A stretch of DNA of 64,000 nt from Pseudomonadota bacterium (GTDB taxonomy: Bacteria; Pseudomonadota; Alphaproteobacteria; Rhizobiales; Xanthobacteraceae), in NCBI GenBank assembly GCA_023451825.1, contig JAEXYA010000032.1, forward strand, positions 1 to 64,000, given 5' to 3'. Below the pieces are notes generated by a model. It was not told the origin of the DNA and searched no databases. It saw only the letters and a program-made list of their open reading frames with translations. Below are positions 16,276 through 26,041 of the stretch, piece after piece. The stretch's first letter is position 1. Every line of letters begins with the position of its first letter. A program made the translations under genes and the position numbers.

Positions 16276-19200
16276 TTGAACGACACCGGTTATTTCAATT
16301 TCGGGCTGTTGGGGAACTCCTCCATTGCCGATGAGGGCAATGGTGTCCGTGCGACGCCAACTCATGCGGGTGTCTCCGCGATCGTTGTCGAAGATGCACA
16401 ATTGCTCTTCGGCGGCGATTACGCACGCCGCGGATCAGATCTCGTTTTGTCCAAGGACGGCCAAGACCACGTCATTGCCGACTACTTCAAGGGTGCGCAG
16501 CGCAAGGCGTTGAGTTCGTCGGATGGCGCTACGCTTTCACCCGATCTCGTCAAAGCACTGGTCGGCGAAGTGCAGATCGCCCAGGCTGGCGGGGCTGCGA
16601 CCGGCGCCGCGCAAGTCATCGGCAACGTCAGCAAACTGACCGGCTCCGCCACCGCCATCCGCAACGGCGTTTCGGTAATGCTGAATGCCGGCGATCAGGT
16701 CCAGAAGGGCGATCTCGTCCAGGCCGGCGCAGACTCCTCGCTCACCCTTACATTCATCGATGGCACCGTATTCGGCCTATCCGCCAATGCGCGCATGGTG
16801 CTGAACGAAATGGTCTACGATCCGCAGGGATCGGCCAATTCCTCGCTGCTCAGCCTCATTCAAGGCACGATCACCTTCGTCGCTGGCGAGACCGCCCATA
16901 ACGGCAATATGCGCGTCGATACCCCGGTGGCGACCATGGGTATCCGCGGCACCGCAGTGCTGGTCGAAATCGGTTTCGAGGTGCCTGGACAGGGCAGCGC
17001 GCCGCCGGCGAAATTCCAGGTGCTGGTCGAGCCCACCGGCCGTACCGGCTCCTATGTGCTCTACAACAAGAACACCGGTGCCATCATGGGCACGGTGAAC
17101 CAGGCCGGCCAGGTGACCTCGATCACCGGCAGCGGCGATTTGTCGGTCGGCACCGCCGAACCGCTGAACTCGATCGCCCGGTCGATCATCGAGCAGACGC
17201 TGCAGCAGTATTTTCCCAACTATGTGCCCGGCGCCAATCCGCGCAGCGGCGGCGGCGGCGGCTCGACGCCGTCCGACCCCAATTCCGGCACCAGCCCGGA
17301 TCCGCTGAAATTCGCGCCGCCGCCGGAAGGTTTCCCCGGCCAGCCGTTCATGATGCCGATCAACCTGCGCGGCAACAATATTAACATTCCGCCGATCGAC
17401 GTCATGTTCACGCGCTTCAACAGCGCGCCGACCGTGACGGTGACGCCGGTGGTTGTCGTATTGCCGCAGGACCAGACCAGCTTCGATATCGGCAAGCAGG
17501 TACTGATCACCGATCCCGACGTGGGCGATGTCGCGACGCCTTACGTTCCGGGCAGCGCGCGGATCATCTCCGCCACCGGCCCGAATGGCACACCAACCTC
17601 GCTTGACCTGAAATCGCTGGTGACCGTCGATCCGCAGACCGGGCACGTCACTTATGATCCGGCAGCCTTCAAGTTTCTCGCCGCCGGGCAGAAGGCGGTC
17701 TATGTCATCGAGTTCGATAGCCAGTCCGGCCCGGACACGACGCATCAGACGCTGACCTTCACGGTGGACGGCTCCAACGATGCCCCGGTGGTGACGGCGG
17801 CGCTAACTGGTGCGGCAACACAGGGGCAGACCACCCAGAGCTTCAATCTGCTCGCTGGCGCCTCCGATCCCGATCTCGGCGAAACCGCGACGCTTAGCGT
17901 CGGCAATGTGAAGTATTCACTCAATGGCAGCCCCGCTCAGGCGGGAGCACCAACCGGCGTCACGTTGAACGGCACATCGCTTCATGTGGATCCCAGCGCC
18001 TTCGCCTATCTCGGCGAAGGACAGACCGCAACGCTCGTGGTGTCCTACACCATCACCGACGCCCAAGGCGCCAGCATAGCTCAGACCGAGACGATCACCA
18101 TCACCGGCGTGAATGATCAGCCGGTGGTGGTATCGACCAATTTCTCGGTGGCGCCGGGCGAGACGGTGACCCTGGGACCGAGCAGCTTCACGATCGCTGA
18201 TCCCGACGCGTCGTCGAACTTCACTTTCACCGTCACGAACGTGACCGGTGGCAGCTTCATCGTCGGCAATCCGCTGCTTCGGATGGCCTTGTTCAACAAT
18301 GAAAGTGGCGCAATCACTTTCACGATGGACGACCTGCTGGCAGGCCGCGTGCGGTTCGTCAGCGATGGCAGCGGCCCACCGGCCTTCACACTGACGGTCG
18401 ACGACGGTAGCGGCACAAGGAACAGCGCGAGTGCGCCGACGCAACAGACGGCCGGTTATAACAATGCAGATCCTGTTGTCGCCGCGCCATTGGATGTGAG
18501 CGTCGATGAAGGTGACTGCGCCATCACGGTCAATCTGCTGAAGGGCGCCTCCGACCCCGAGAATTCGCAGCTCTCCATCGGCAATCTGCGCTATTCCGTT
18601 GACGGCCATTCGGTCGCAAAGCTGCCGGCCGGATTGTCGCTCTGCGACGACAGACTGACCATCGATCCGGCAAATGCGGCCTTTGATTATCTTGCTGCCG
18701 GCCAGAAGCTGACCATCATCATCAGCTATGACATCTATGACGAGAACGGTGGCAAGACGGCACAGACCGAAACCATCACCGTCACCGGGACAAACGACCG
18801 GCCGCATATCGGCCGGGTATCGTTCCAGCTTACCGAGGGCCGCTCGACCATCCTGAAGGCGAGCGACATCGGCATCACGGACCCGGACAGCGACAGCTTT
18901 ACGTTCACGGTCTCGAAAGTCGCCCACGGCAAGTTTCAGATCTCGACCGACGGCATTGACTGGACCGACGCCACCAGCTTCACCTCAGCGCAACTCGACG
19001 CCGGCTATGTCCGCTTCATGCACGACGGCAGCGAGGAAGATGCGCATTTCTCGATCCGGGCCGACGATGGTGCCGGCGAGCACAGCGTCAGCAACACCTA
19101 TCGTGCAACGATCGAAATTGCCCACGTCAATGACGCGCCGAAGATGATCGCAGCGCCGCTGCTCATCGCGGAAGGCGGCACAGTCGTCCTGACACTCCTC

Positions 19201-20505
19201 AATTTCCTCGTCACCGATCCTGACGACAACCGGTTCACGTTCCATGTCTCGGATGTCGAACACGGCATCTTCAAGGTCTGGAACGGTGAATGCTGGACTG
19301 AAGCGTCGAGCTTCACCACGGCGGATCTCCGCGCCGGGCGCGTTATCTTCACGCATGACGGCGGCGAGGTTCCGCCGTCCTACACGGTCGTCGCCGACGA
19401 CGGGCATTTGACCGACCATAGCAGCAACGCGGTAGATAGCGCCGTTCTATTCGTCCCGGTGAACGATGCGCCGAAGATCGTGAGCGCGTCGTTCAATGTC
19501 GAGCCAGGCCACCATACGTATCTCAAGGCATCGGATTTTGGCGTCGTCGATCCCGACAGCAGTAGCTTCAAGTTTACGGTCTCCGATATTCATGGCGGCA
19601 CCTTCCAGACGAAGAACAGCCACGGCCAGTGGGTGAATGACAACAGCTTCACCACCTCGGAGCTCAAGAACGGCGCAGTCCGTTTCGTCTATGACGGCCA
19701 CAGCAACGATATCAGCTACGATATCCGCGCCGACGACGGATCATGGGTGAATGGCAAGAGCGACAAGTTCCACGGCGATGCAACCGTTGTGACGCCCAAT
19801 CACGCGCCGGGCATTGATACCAGCCACCTTTCATCGGTGGAAAGTTCTGGCAAGACCACCGTGAATGGCCTTTCGGTCTGGGATATCGATCCCAGTGACC
19901 ATTTCACTTTTTCTGCGACCGCCTTGCATGGCCAGGTTTCATTCAGCGGCGACACCGACGCAACGGTCACGGCCGGCTCCGTGTCCGCGTTGAACGCGAT
20001 CCTTGCACAGGGCGCGGATTACAGGCCGGTCGATTCCCAGCCGGGCCAGGAAACCGTGACGCTTCATGTCGCCGACAACCGAGGCGGCACGGACACGGTG
20101 AATTTCATATTCCACAATGGCAATGTCACGCCGGCCACCGAGGTTTCCTTGACGGGAACGGCCGGTAAAGACGTCTTCGTATCATCCGCTGCCCGTGACA
20201 CGATGACGGGCGGAGCCGGAGCCGACCAATTTGTATTTGGGCCAGGATCCGGCCACGACAAGATCACTGATTTCGTCAGCGGCACGGACACGATCGATCT
20301 GCAAATGCGGCTTTATTTGATGCCGGACCAAAACAGTTTCGCCGACTGGCTGCGAGATCACGCCAAATATGCGGCGGATGGTGCCACGATCCATCTCGAT
20401 CCCGTGGGCTCTCCGCAGGAATCCAACACAATCAAGCTTGCGGGTGTAACCAGCCTGCAAACGAGTGACTTCATCGTTCACGCCAATCTCATCCATCACG
20501 CCTGA
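16276..20505 (+). CDS. Giant RTX adhesin with FecR-like N-terminus and cadherin-like repeats
   Basis: The protein has 1409 residues and appears to start at a TTG (16276), as no in-frame ATG is available upstream. Residues 1-110 could be a retention module, with a di-alanine stretch GGAATGAAQ at 105-113. Residues 115-235 form a FecR-like domain (VIGNVSKLTGSATAIRNG, LTFIDGTVFGLSANARMVLN, TPVATMGIRGTAV). After a Gly/Ser/Pro linker (about 315-360) come repeated beta-sandwich units to about 1290, many with ITDPD...FTFTVS...HG.F and VNDAP junctions, resembling cadherin/CSPG or VCBS repeats. The C-terminus has a calcium-binding RTX part (DTMTGGAGADQFVFGPGSG) and the uncleaved secretion signal expected for type I export. 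It should be a secreted surface protein for attachment or biofilm. Its exporter follows directly. Confidence 0.88.
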   Translation: MNDTGYFNFGLLGNSSIADEGNGVRATPTHAGVSAIVVEDAQLLFGGDYARRGSDLVLSKDGQDHVIADYFKGAQRKALSSSDGATLSPDLVKALVGEVQIAQAGGAATGAAQVIGNVSKLTGSATAIRNGVSVMLNAGDQVQKGDLVQAGADSSLTLTFIDGTVFGLSANARMVLNEMVYDPQGSANSSLLSLIQGTITFVAGETAHNGNMRVDTPVATMGIRGTAVLVEIGFEVPGQGSAPPAKFQVLVEPTGRTGSYVLYNKNTGAIMGTVNQAGQVTSITGSGDLSVGTAEPLNSIARSIIEQTLQQYFPNYVPGANPRSGGGGGSTPSDPNSGTSPDPLKFAPPPEGFPGQPFMMPINLRGNNINIPPIDVMFTRFNSAPTVTVTPVVVVLPQDQTSFDIGKQVLITDPDVGDVATPYVPGSARIISATGPNGTPTSLDLKSLVTVDPQTGHVTYDPAAFKFLAAGQKAVYVIEFDSQSGPDTTHQTLTFTVDGSNDAPVVTAALTGAATQGQTTQSFNLLAGASDPDLGETATLSVGNVKYSLNGSPAQAGAPTGVTLNGTSLHVDPSAFAYLGEGQTATLVVSYTITDAQGASIAQTETITITGVNDQPVVVSTNFSVAPGETVTLGPSSFTIADPDASSNFTFTVTNVTGGSFIVGNPLLRMALFNNESGAITFTMDDLLAGRVRFVSDGSGPPAFTLTVDDGSGTRNSASAPTQQTAGYNNADPVVAAPLDVSVDEGDCAITVNLLKGASDPENSQLSIGNLRYSVDGHSVAKLPAGLSLCDDRLTIDPANAAFDYLAAGQKLTIIISYDIYDENGGKTAQTETITVTGTNDRPHIGRVSFQLTEGRSTILKASDIGITDPDSDSFTFTVSKVAHGKFQISTDGIDWTDATSFTSAQLDAGYVRFMHDGSEEDAHFSIRADDGAGEHSVSNTYRATIEIAHVNDAPKMIAAPLLIAEGGTVVLTLLNFLVTDPDDNRFTFHVSDVEHGIFKVWNGECWTEASSFTTADLRAGRVIFTHDGGEVPPSYTVVADDGHLTDHSSNAVDSAVLFVPVNDAPKIVSASFNVEPGHHTYLKASDFGVVDPDSSSFKFTVSDIHGGTFQTKNSHGQWVNDNSFTTSELKNGAVRFVYDGHSNDISYDIRADDGSWVNGKSDKFHGDATVVTPNHAPGIDTSHLSSVESSGKTTVNGLSVWDIDPSDHFTFSATALHGQVSFSGDTDATVTAGSVSALNAILAQGADYRPVDSQPGQETVTLHVADNRGGTDTVNFIFHNGNVTPATEVSLTGTAGKDVFVSSAARDTMTGGAGADQFVFGPGSGHDKITDFVSGTDTIDLQMRLYLMPDQNSFADWLRDHAKYAADGATIHLDPVGSPQESNTIKLAGVTSLQTSDFIVHANLIHHA

Positions 20506-20661
20506 ATTTTGACGCCTCGCCCGTCACATGCGTGGCGTCATCGCCGCCATTAACTGTTCCATCGCCCCACCTGCACAAATCACCTGATTGATGGCATAAT
20601 GCTGACTGGTCGGGGCTTGATCGATCGGATATGGGCCGACGCGCGCGGCGCCTGACGGACT

Positions 20662-22461
20662 ATGTCCACCATCCGCAAAGGTTACACGATGCAGCGTGCA
20701 CTGACGCAGCGTGGTTCAGCACGACCCTCCAGCCCATCGGCGCGGACCGAGCTTGGCGATGCCTTGCGCGCCTGCCGCGGCGCCTTTCTTGGCGTCGGGC
20801 TGATGAGCTGCATGATCAATATCCTGTATCTGACCGGCTCGTTCTTCATGCTCGAAGTCTATGACCGGGTGCTGCCGAGCCGCAGCGTGCCGACGCTGGT
20901 GGGGCTGATCGTGCTCGCCGCGGGGCTCTACATCGCTCAGGGCGTGCTCGATCTGCTGCGCGGGCGTATCCTGGTTCGGATCGGATCCTCGCTTGACGAA
21001 GCACTCAGTCCCCGCGTGTTCCAGACCGTGGTGCGGTTGCCGCTGCTTGCCGGCAAGAGCAATGAAGGCCTGCAGCCGCTCCGCGATCTCGACAATGTCC
21101 GCTCTTTTCTCTCCGGGCAGGGGCCAAGCGCTTTGTTCGACCTGCCCTGGTTGCCGCTTTATCTGGCGATCTGTTTCGCCTTCCATCCGATGATCGGCGT
21201 CACAGCGCTGGTCGGTGCGTTGCTGCTGGTGGCACTGACGGTGCTCACCGAATTCATGACACGCGCACCAGCACAGGAAGCAGCCCATCTCGCAGCCAAA
21301 CGCGGCGGGATCGCTGCGTCCGGTCGGCGCAATGCCGAAGTCGTGGTCGCCATGGGGATGGCGGGGCGACTGGCCCAGCGCTGGAAGGATGCCAACGAAA
21401 CCTATCTCGCCGGCAATCAGCACACCAGCGACGTCGCCGGCGGCCTCGGCGCCATTGCCAAGGTGATGCGCATGATGCTGCAATCCGCAGTGCTCGGCGT
21501 CGGCGCCTATCTCGTGATCAATCAGGAAGCCACCGCCGGCATCATCATCGCCGGCTCGATCCTCAGTGCGCGCGCGCTGGCCCCTGTCGATCTCGCCATC
21601 GCTCACTGGAAGGGTTTCGTCACCGCGCGCCAGAGCTGGCATCGCCTCAATGGCTTGCTGAATGTGCTGCCGGACCAGGCGGTACTGACGCAGTTGCAGG
21701 ATCCGAAAGAAACGCTGAGCATCGAGACCGTCAGCATCGCCCCCCCCGGCGAGCAGCGTGTCACCGTGAGCGACGTCACCTTTGCCCTGAAGGCCGGCAA
21801 CGGCCTGGGCATCATCGGACCGTCCGGCTCCGGCAAGTCGTCGCTGCTCCGTGCGCTGGTCGGCGTCTGGAAACCGGTCCGCGGCCATGTCCGCCTCGAC
21901 GCCGCAGCCATCGAACAATGGGCGCCGGACGATCTCGGGCGCCATATCGGCTACTTGCCGCAGGATGTGGAGCTGTTCTCCGGCTCCATTGCGGACAATA
22001 TCAGCCGCTTCGACCCCAATGCGAAGGACGATGACATCATCGCCGCGGCCAAACAGGCGGGTGTGCATGAGCTGATCGTCAGCATGAGGGAAGGCTACGA
22101 CACCGAAGTCGGCGAGCATGGCAGCGTTCTTTCCGCAGGTCAGGCGCAACGCATCGCCTTGGCGCGAGCACTGTATGGCGATCCGTTCCTGATCGTATTG
22201 GATGAGCCGAATTCCAATCTCGACACCGAAGGCGATGAGGCCTTGACCCGCGCCGTCCGAGCTGCACGCGCGCGGGGCGCCATCGTCATCGTGGTCGCAC
22301 ATCGCCCCATTGGCATCGAGGGCGTCGATATGCTGCTGGTGCTGAAGGACGGCCGGATGCAGGCTTTCGGGCCGAAGGAAACCGTGCTCGGCCAGGTGTT
22401 GCAGCGCCCCGCGCCGCAGCCGATCAAGATTGTCGCCGATGGCGGAGTGGCCAAGCCATGA
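20662..22461 (+). CDS. Type I secretion ABC transporter permease/ATPase (PrtD/LapB-like)
   Basis: The protein has 599 residues. The N-terminal half has membrane helices of an ABC exporter (FLGVGLMSCMINILYLTGSFF; VGLIVLAAGLYIAQGVL). The C-terminal half is the nucleotide-binding domain, with Walker A GPSGSGKSS (about residue 388), the signature LSAGQAQRIALARAL and Walker B LIVLDEPNSNLD, followed by the H-loop His in VVAHRP. The short N-terminus without a C39-like domain fits the PrtD/AprD group. It most likely exports the adjacent adhesin. The start may be MSTIRKG (20662) or MQRALT nine codons later. The stop overlaps the next start by 4 bp. No TolC-type outer membrane gene is present nearby. 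Confidence 0.92.
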   Translation: MSTIRKGYTMQRALTQRGSARPSSPSARTELGDALRACRGAFLGVGLMSCMINILYLTGSFFMLEVYDRVLPSRSVPTLVGLIVLAAGLYIAQGVLDLLRGRILVRIGSSLDEALSPRVFQTVVRLPLLAGKSNEGLQPLRDLDNVRSFLSGQGPSALFDLPWLPLYLAICFAFHPMIGVTALVGALLLVALTVLTEFMTRAPAQEAAHLAAKRGGIAASGRRNAEVVVAMGMAGRLAQRWKDANETYLAGNQHTSDVAGGLGAIAKVMRMMLQSAVLGVGAYLVINQEATAGIIIAGSILSARALAPVDLAIAHWKGFVTARQSWHRLNGLLNVLPDQAVLTQLQDPKETLSIETVSIAPPGEQRVTVSDVTFALKAGNGLGIIGPSGSGKSSLLRALVGVWKPVRGHVRLDAAAIEQWAPDDLGRHIGYLPQDVELFSGSIADNISRFDPNAKDDDIIAAAKQAGVHELIVSMREGYDTEVGEHGSVLSAGQAQRIALARALYGDPFLIVLDEPNSNLDTEGDEALTRAVRAARARGAIVIVVAHRPIGIEGVDMLLVLKDGRMQAFGPKETVLGQVLQRPAPQPIKIVADGGVAKP

Positions 22462-23765
22462 CCACACCCAAGACTCCATCACAGCGCTCCATCCGTTTTC
22501 ACCTGATCATCGGCCTGGCCGTCGTGCTGATACTCGGCGGCGGCCTTGGCGGCTGGGCCGCGACGGCCCAGCTGGCGGGCGCGCTGATTGCACCGGGATC
22601 GGTGGTCGTGGATTCCAACGTCAAGAAGGTGCAGCACCCGACCGGAGGTGTGGTCGGCGAAGTCCGCGCGCGCGACGGTGACGTCGTCAAAGCCGGCGAT
22701 GTCGTCGTCCGCCTGGACGACATCGTGACCAAGGCCGGCCTTGCCATCGTCACCAAGAACCTGAACGGCCTGTGGGCGCGCGCCGCACGCCTCGAAGCCG
22801 AACAGCGCGGCGCGGAGCGTATCACTTTCCCACCGCAGCTACTCGATCAGATGGCAGATGAAGACGTGAGCAATGTCATCGGTAGCGAAACGAAGCTGTT
22901 CAATGTGCGATCGACCGGCCGCATCGGGCAAAAGCAGCAACTGCGCGAGCGTATTTCACAACTGGATGAAGAGATCGCCGGACTCACCGCGCAGGAACAG
23001 GCGAAGACGCGCGAGATCGCATTGGTGGAAAAGGAACTGGTCGGCGTCCGCGGCCTGTTCGATCAACAGCTCGTGCAGATTTCCCGCCTCACCGTGCTGG
23101 AACGTGATGCCGCACGCCTTGCCGGTGAGCGTGCGCAGTTCATCGCTGCGCGGGCGCAGGCCAAGGGTAAGATTACCGAGATCGAATTGCAGATCTTCCA
23201 GATCGACAAGGATCTGGTCAGCGAGGTGTCGAAGGATCTGCGCGAGACCAATGACAAGATCGGAGAATTCGTCGAGCGCAAGGTAACCGCCGAGGATCAA
23301 CTCCGCCGCATCGATATCCGTGCGCCACAGGACGGCGTGGTGCTGCAGTCAAACGTTCATACGGTGGGCGGCGTCATCACCGCCGGCGATACGCTGATGC
23401 TGATCGTGCCGCAAACCGACAGTCTTTCGGTAGAAGCCCGCGTCAATCCGCAGGATATCGACAAGCTGCTGATCGGCCAGAAGACTGTGCTCCGCCTCAC
23501 CGCCTTCAACCAGCGCACCACGCCGGAGTTGAACGGCGAGGTCAGCCGCGTCTCCGCCGACACCACCACCGACCAGCGCACCGGGCAGGCCTATTACACC
23601 ATCCGCATCTCGCTGCCGCCCTCCGAGGTCTCGCGACTAGGCGAGGTTCGCCTGATCCCCGGCATGCCGGTGGAGGCTTTTGTGCAAACAGGGGAGCGCA
23701 CCATGCTCTCCTATCTAGCCAAGCCGCTCAGCGATCAGCTGATGCGCGCCTTCCGCGAGAAGTGA
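22458..23765 (+). CDS. HlyD-family type I secretion periplasmic adaptor
   Basis: The protein has 435 residues with one N-terminal membrane anchor (LIIGLAVVLILGGGLGGWAAT), a lipoyl/barrel-sandwich half (VVVDSNVKKVQHPTGGVVGE) and a long coiled coil (about 150-290, ERISQLDEEIAGLTAQEQAK). The second lipoyl half follows (DQLRRIDIRAPQDGVVLQ), then a beta-barrel segment with LIPGMPVEAFVQTGERTML. It bridges the ABC exporter and an outer membrane channel. The ATGA overlap with the transporter gene shows translational coupling. The TolC partner must be encoded elsewhere. Confidence 0.92.
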   Translation: MTTPKTPSQRSIRFHLIIGLAVVLILGGGLGGWAATAQLAGALIAPGSVVVDSNVKKVQHPTGGVVGEVRARDGDVVKAGDVVVRLDDIVTKAGLAIVTKNLNGLWARAARLEAEQRGAERITFPPQLLDQMADEDVSNVIGSETKLFNVRSTGRIGQKQQLRERISQLDEEIAGLTAQEQAKTREIALVEKELVGVRGLFDQQLVQISRLTVLERDAARLAGERAQFIAARAQAKGKITEIELQIFQIDKDLVSEVSKDLRETNDKIGEFVERKVTAEDQLRRIDIRAPQDGVVLQSNVHTVGGVITAGDTLMLIVPQTDSLSVEARVNPQDIDKLLIGQKTVLRLTAFNQRTTPELNGEVSRVSADTTTDQRTGQAYYTIRISLPPSEVSRLGEVRLIPGMPVEAFVQTGERTMLSYLAKPLSDQLMRAFREK

Positions 23766-23775
23766 TTCACGCATC

Positions 23776-26001
23776 ATGGGCCTTGCACGACGCGTGAAAC
23801 AGCTGGCGCGGCAGTTCGGCAAGGCACGCGCGTTCTGCCTCGTGCTGCTGTTCGCCCTCGCCGCGCTGCGCATCGCCGATATTCCTGCTGTGGAAGAATT
23901 GCGGCTGCGCAGCTTCGACACCTATCAGGTGATCAAGCCGCGGGTGAAAACGGCGAGGCCGGTCACCATCGTCGACATCGACGAGAAGAGCATGGCCAGA
24001 TACGGCCAATTTCCATGGCCACGGACGCGCATAGCCGAACTCGTGACACGACTGACGGAAATGGGCGCCGTCGTCATTGCCTTCGACGTCATGTTTCCCG
24101 AATCCGACCGCCTCAATCCGGCGCTCGCCGCCAGCAGTTTTGTCGGACTCGACGATGATACCCGCAACAAATTGAAATCGCTGCCGAGCAACGACCAGGT
24201 CTTCGCCGATGCAATCCGGCGCTCGCGCGTCGTATTGAGCGAAACGGCGCTGCCTTACGAAGTCAGAGATTTGGACAAGAGCTTGCCACTCACCGCTCTG
24301 GCAATGCTCAACGGCGACCCCACGCGCTCGATCCTGAAATTTACCGGCCTGCTGCGCAATATCGATATCCTGGAGAAAGCCGCCACCGGCCGCGGCCTCG
24401 TCACCATCAACCCCGAGCGCGACGGCATCGTGCGTCGCGTGCCGATGCTGATGCAGGCACAAGGCGCCGTCATGCCGTCATTGAGCCTGGAGGTTCTGCG
24501 GGTCGTCACCGGAACCGACACGATCCTGACGAGGTCCGACACGGCTGGCATCAAGAGTATCGGCGTCAAAGGCCTTGAGATTCCGACCGACAGCAAGGGG
24601 CAGCTGTGGGTGCACTTCACCAAGCGCGATCCCAGCATCTATGTCTCGGCGGCAGATGTCTTGGATGGCACCGCATCGCGCAGCATGATCGCACGCCATC
24701 TCGTGCTGATCGGTACATCCGCCATTGGGCTGCTCGATACCAAGACCACGCCGCTTGATGCCGCCTTGCCTGGCGTCGAGGTTCACGCACAGGTTCTGGA
24801 AGCCGCACTGACCAAGAACGTCCTGTCGCAGCCAAACTACGCGATCGGCGCAGAGTTGCTGACCGCCATCGCTCTCGGCCTGATCGTGATCTGGCTGGCG
24901 CCGATGTTCGGGCCGATCACGCTGATCGGCATGGGCGCCGTGTTCGCCGCGCTCCTGATCGGCACGTCGTGGTACTTTTACGCCCAGCAGCGACTGCTCA
25001 TCGATTTCACATATCCCCTGCTCTCGACCACGCTGATTTACCTCACGCTGATCTTCAGCAATTTCGTTCGCGAACAGGCGCAACGCCAGCGCATCCGGTC
25101 GGCCTTCAGCCAGTATCTGTCGCCGGCGCTCGTGGCGCAGCTCGCGCAATCGCCGGAGAAGCTTGTGCTCGGCGGCGAGGAACGCGAAATGACCATCATG
25201 TTCTCCGACGTGCGCGGATTCACCACCATCTCGGAGAGCTACAAGCACGATCCGCATGGCCTGACCACGTTGATGAACCGGTTCCTGACGCCGCTCACCA
25301 ATGCGATCCTCGACCGCAAGGGCACCATCGACAAATATATGGGCGACGCCATCATGGCATTCTGGAATGCGCCGCTGGACGACAGCGAGCATCAGATCAA
25401 TGCCTGCCACGCTGCACTCGACATGCTGGAGCGGATCGACACGCTCAACAAAAAGCGACGGGACGAAGCGGAACACGGCGGGACTGTCTATATCCCGCTC
25501 AATGTCGGCATCGGTCTCAACACAGGCATCTGTGTGGTCGGAAACATGGGTTCGGACCTGCGCTTCGATTATTCGGTGCTCGGCGACAGCGTCAATCTCG
25601 CTTCACGCCTGGAAGGGCAGTCCAAGGAATATGGCTTCCCCATCATCGTCGGCTCGAAGACGGCGCTGGCGGCCAAGGACAAATTCGCGATCCTTGAGCT
25701 CGACTTCATCATGGTGAAAGGCAAGACCGAGCCGGAAGTGATCTATGCCGTCGCGGGTCGCGAAGACACGGCGCAGTCCGAGCATTTTCAGAAGCTACGC
25801 AATCTCACCATAGAGATGCTGGCCTGCTACCGCAGCCGCGATTGGGACGGCGCGATGTTTGCGATCGAGCGCGGCCGCGGCTCGGACGTCGGGCACCAGC
25901 TCGAGGCGCTTTATGGGCTGTATGAAAAGCGGATTCGGACCTACCGGGAATCCCCACCGCCCGACGGATGGAATGGGGCCTTTGCGCTGCTGACGAAATA
26001 G
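23776..26001 (+). CDS. CHASE2-domain adenylate/guanylate cyclase
   Basis: The protein has 741 residues. After a first membrane helix (FCLVLLFALAALRIA) there is an extracytoplasmic CHASE2 sensor domain (about 40-345; VTIVDIDEKSMARYGQFPWPR, IAFDVMFPESD, and LVLIGTSAIGLLDTKTTP near its end). Three membrane helices follow (about 355-440), then a class III nucleotidyl cyclase domain (REMTIMFSDVRGFTTISE, KYMGDAIMAFWNAP, LNVGIGLNTGICVVGNMGS, YSVLGDSVNLASRLE). Both metal-binding Asp residues (FSDVRG, MGDAIM) are present. Substrate-determining Lys-Lys-type choices are uncertain, but FDYSVLGDSVN is typical of adenylate cyclases. It starts 10 bp after the HlyD gene, so cAMP production appears co-expressed with adhesin export. 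Confidence 0.9.
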   Translation: MGLARRVKQLARQFGKARAFCLVLLFALAALRIADIPAVEELRLRSFDTYQVIKPRVKTARPVTIVDIDEKSMARYGQFPWPRTRIAELVTRLTEMGAVVIAFDVMFPESDRLNPALAASSFVGLDDDTRNKLKSLPSNDQVFADAIRRSRVVLSETALPYEVRDLDKSLPLTALAMLNGDPTRSILKFTGLLRNIDILEKAATGRGLVTINPERDGIVRRVPMLMQAQGAVMPSLSLEVLRVVTGTDTILTRSDTAGIKSIGVKGLEIPTDSKGQLWVHFTKRDPSIYVSAADVLDGTASRSMIARHLVLIGTSAIGLLDTKTTPLDAALPGVEVHAQVLEAALTKNVLSQPNYAIGAELLTAIALGLIVIWLAPMFGPITLIGMGAVFAALLIGTSWYFYAQQRLLIDFTYPLLSTTLIYLTLIFSNFVREQAQRQRIRSAFSQYLSPALVAQLAQSPEKLVLGGEEREMTIMFSDVRGFTTISESYKHDPHGLTTLMNRFLTPLTNAILDRKGTIDKYMGDAIMAFWNAPLDDSEHQINACHAALDMLERIDTLNKKRRDEAEHGGTVYIPLNVGIGLNTGICVVGNMGSDLRFDYSVLGDSVNLASRLEGQSKEYGFPIIVGSKTALAAKDKFAILELDFIMVKGKTEPEVIYAVAGREDTAQSEHFQKLRNLTIEMLACYRSRDWDGAMFAIERGRGSDVGHQLEALYGLYEKRIRTYRESPPPDGWNGAFALLTK

Positions 26002-26041
26002 CACGGGTCGACCGCAGCGATCTCCATCCCCCACAGGCGCG

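Noticed and set aside
20716..22482. A 588-codon frame antisense to the type I secretion ATPase
   Set aside because: Its translation is His/Arg/Gln/Asp-rich without motifs and it mirrors the ATPase gene, as expected of a GC-rich antisense frame. The same applies to long antisense frames at 4762-6135, 17917-18927, 24478-25476, 30451-31710, 32361-33527, 36953-38044, 39329-40870 and 62895-63929.
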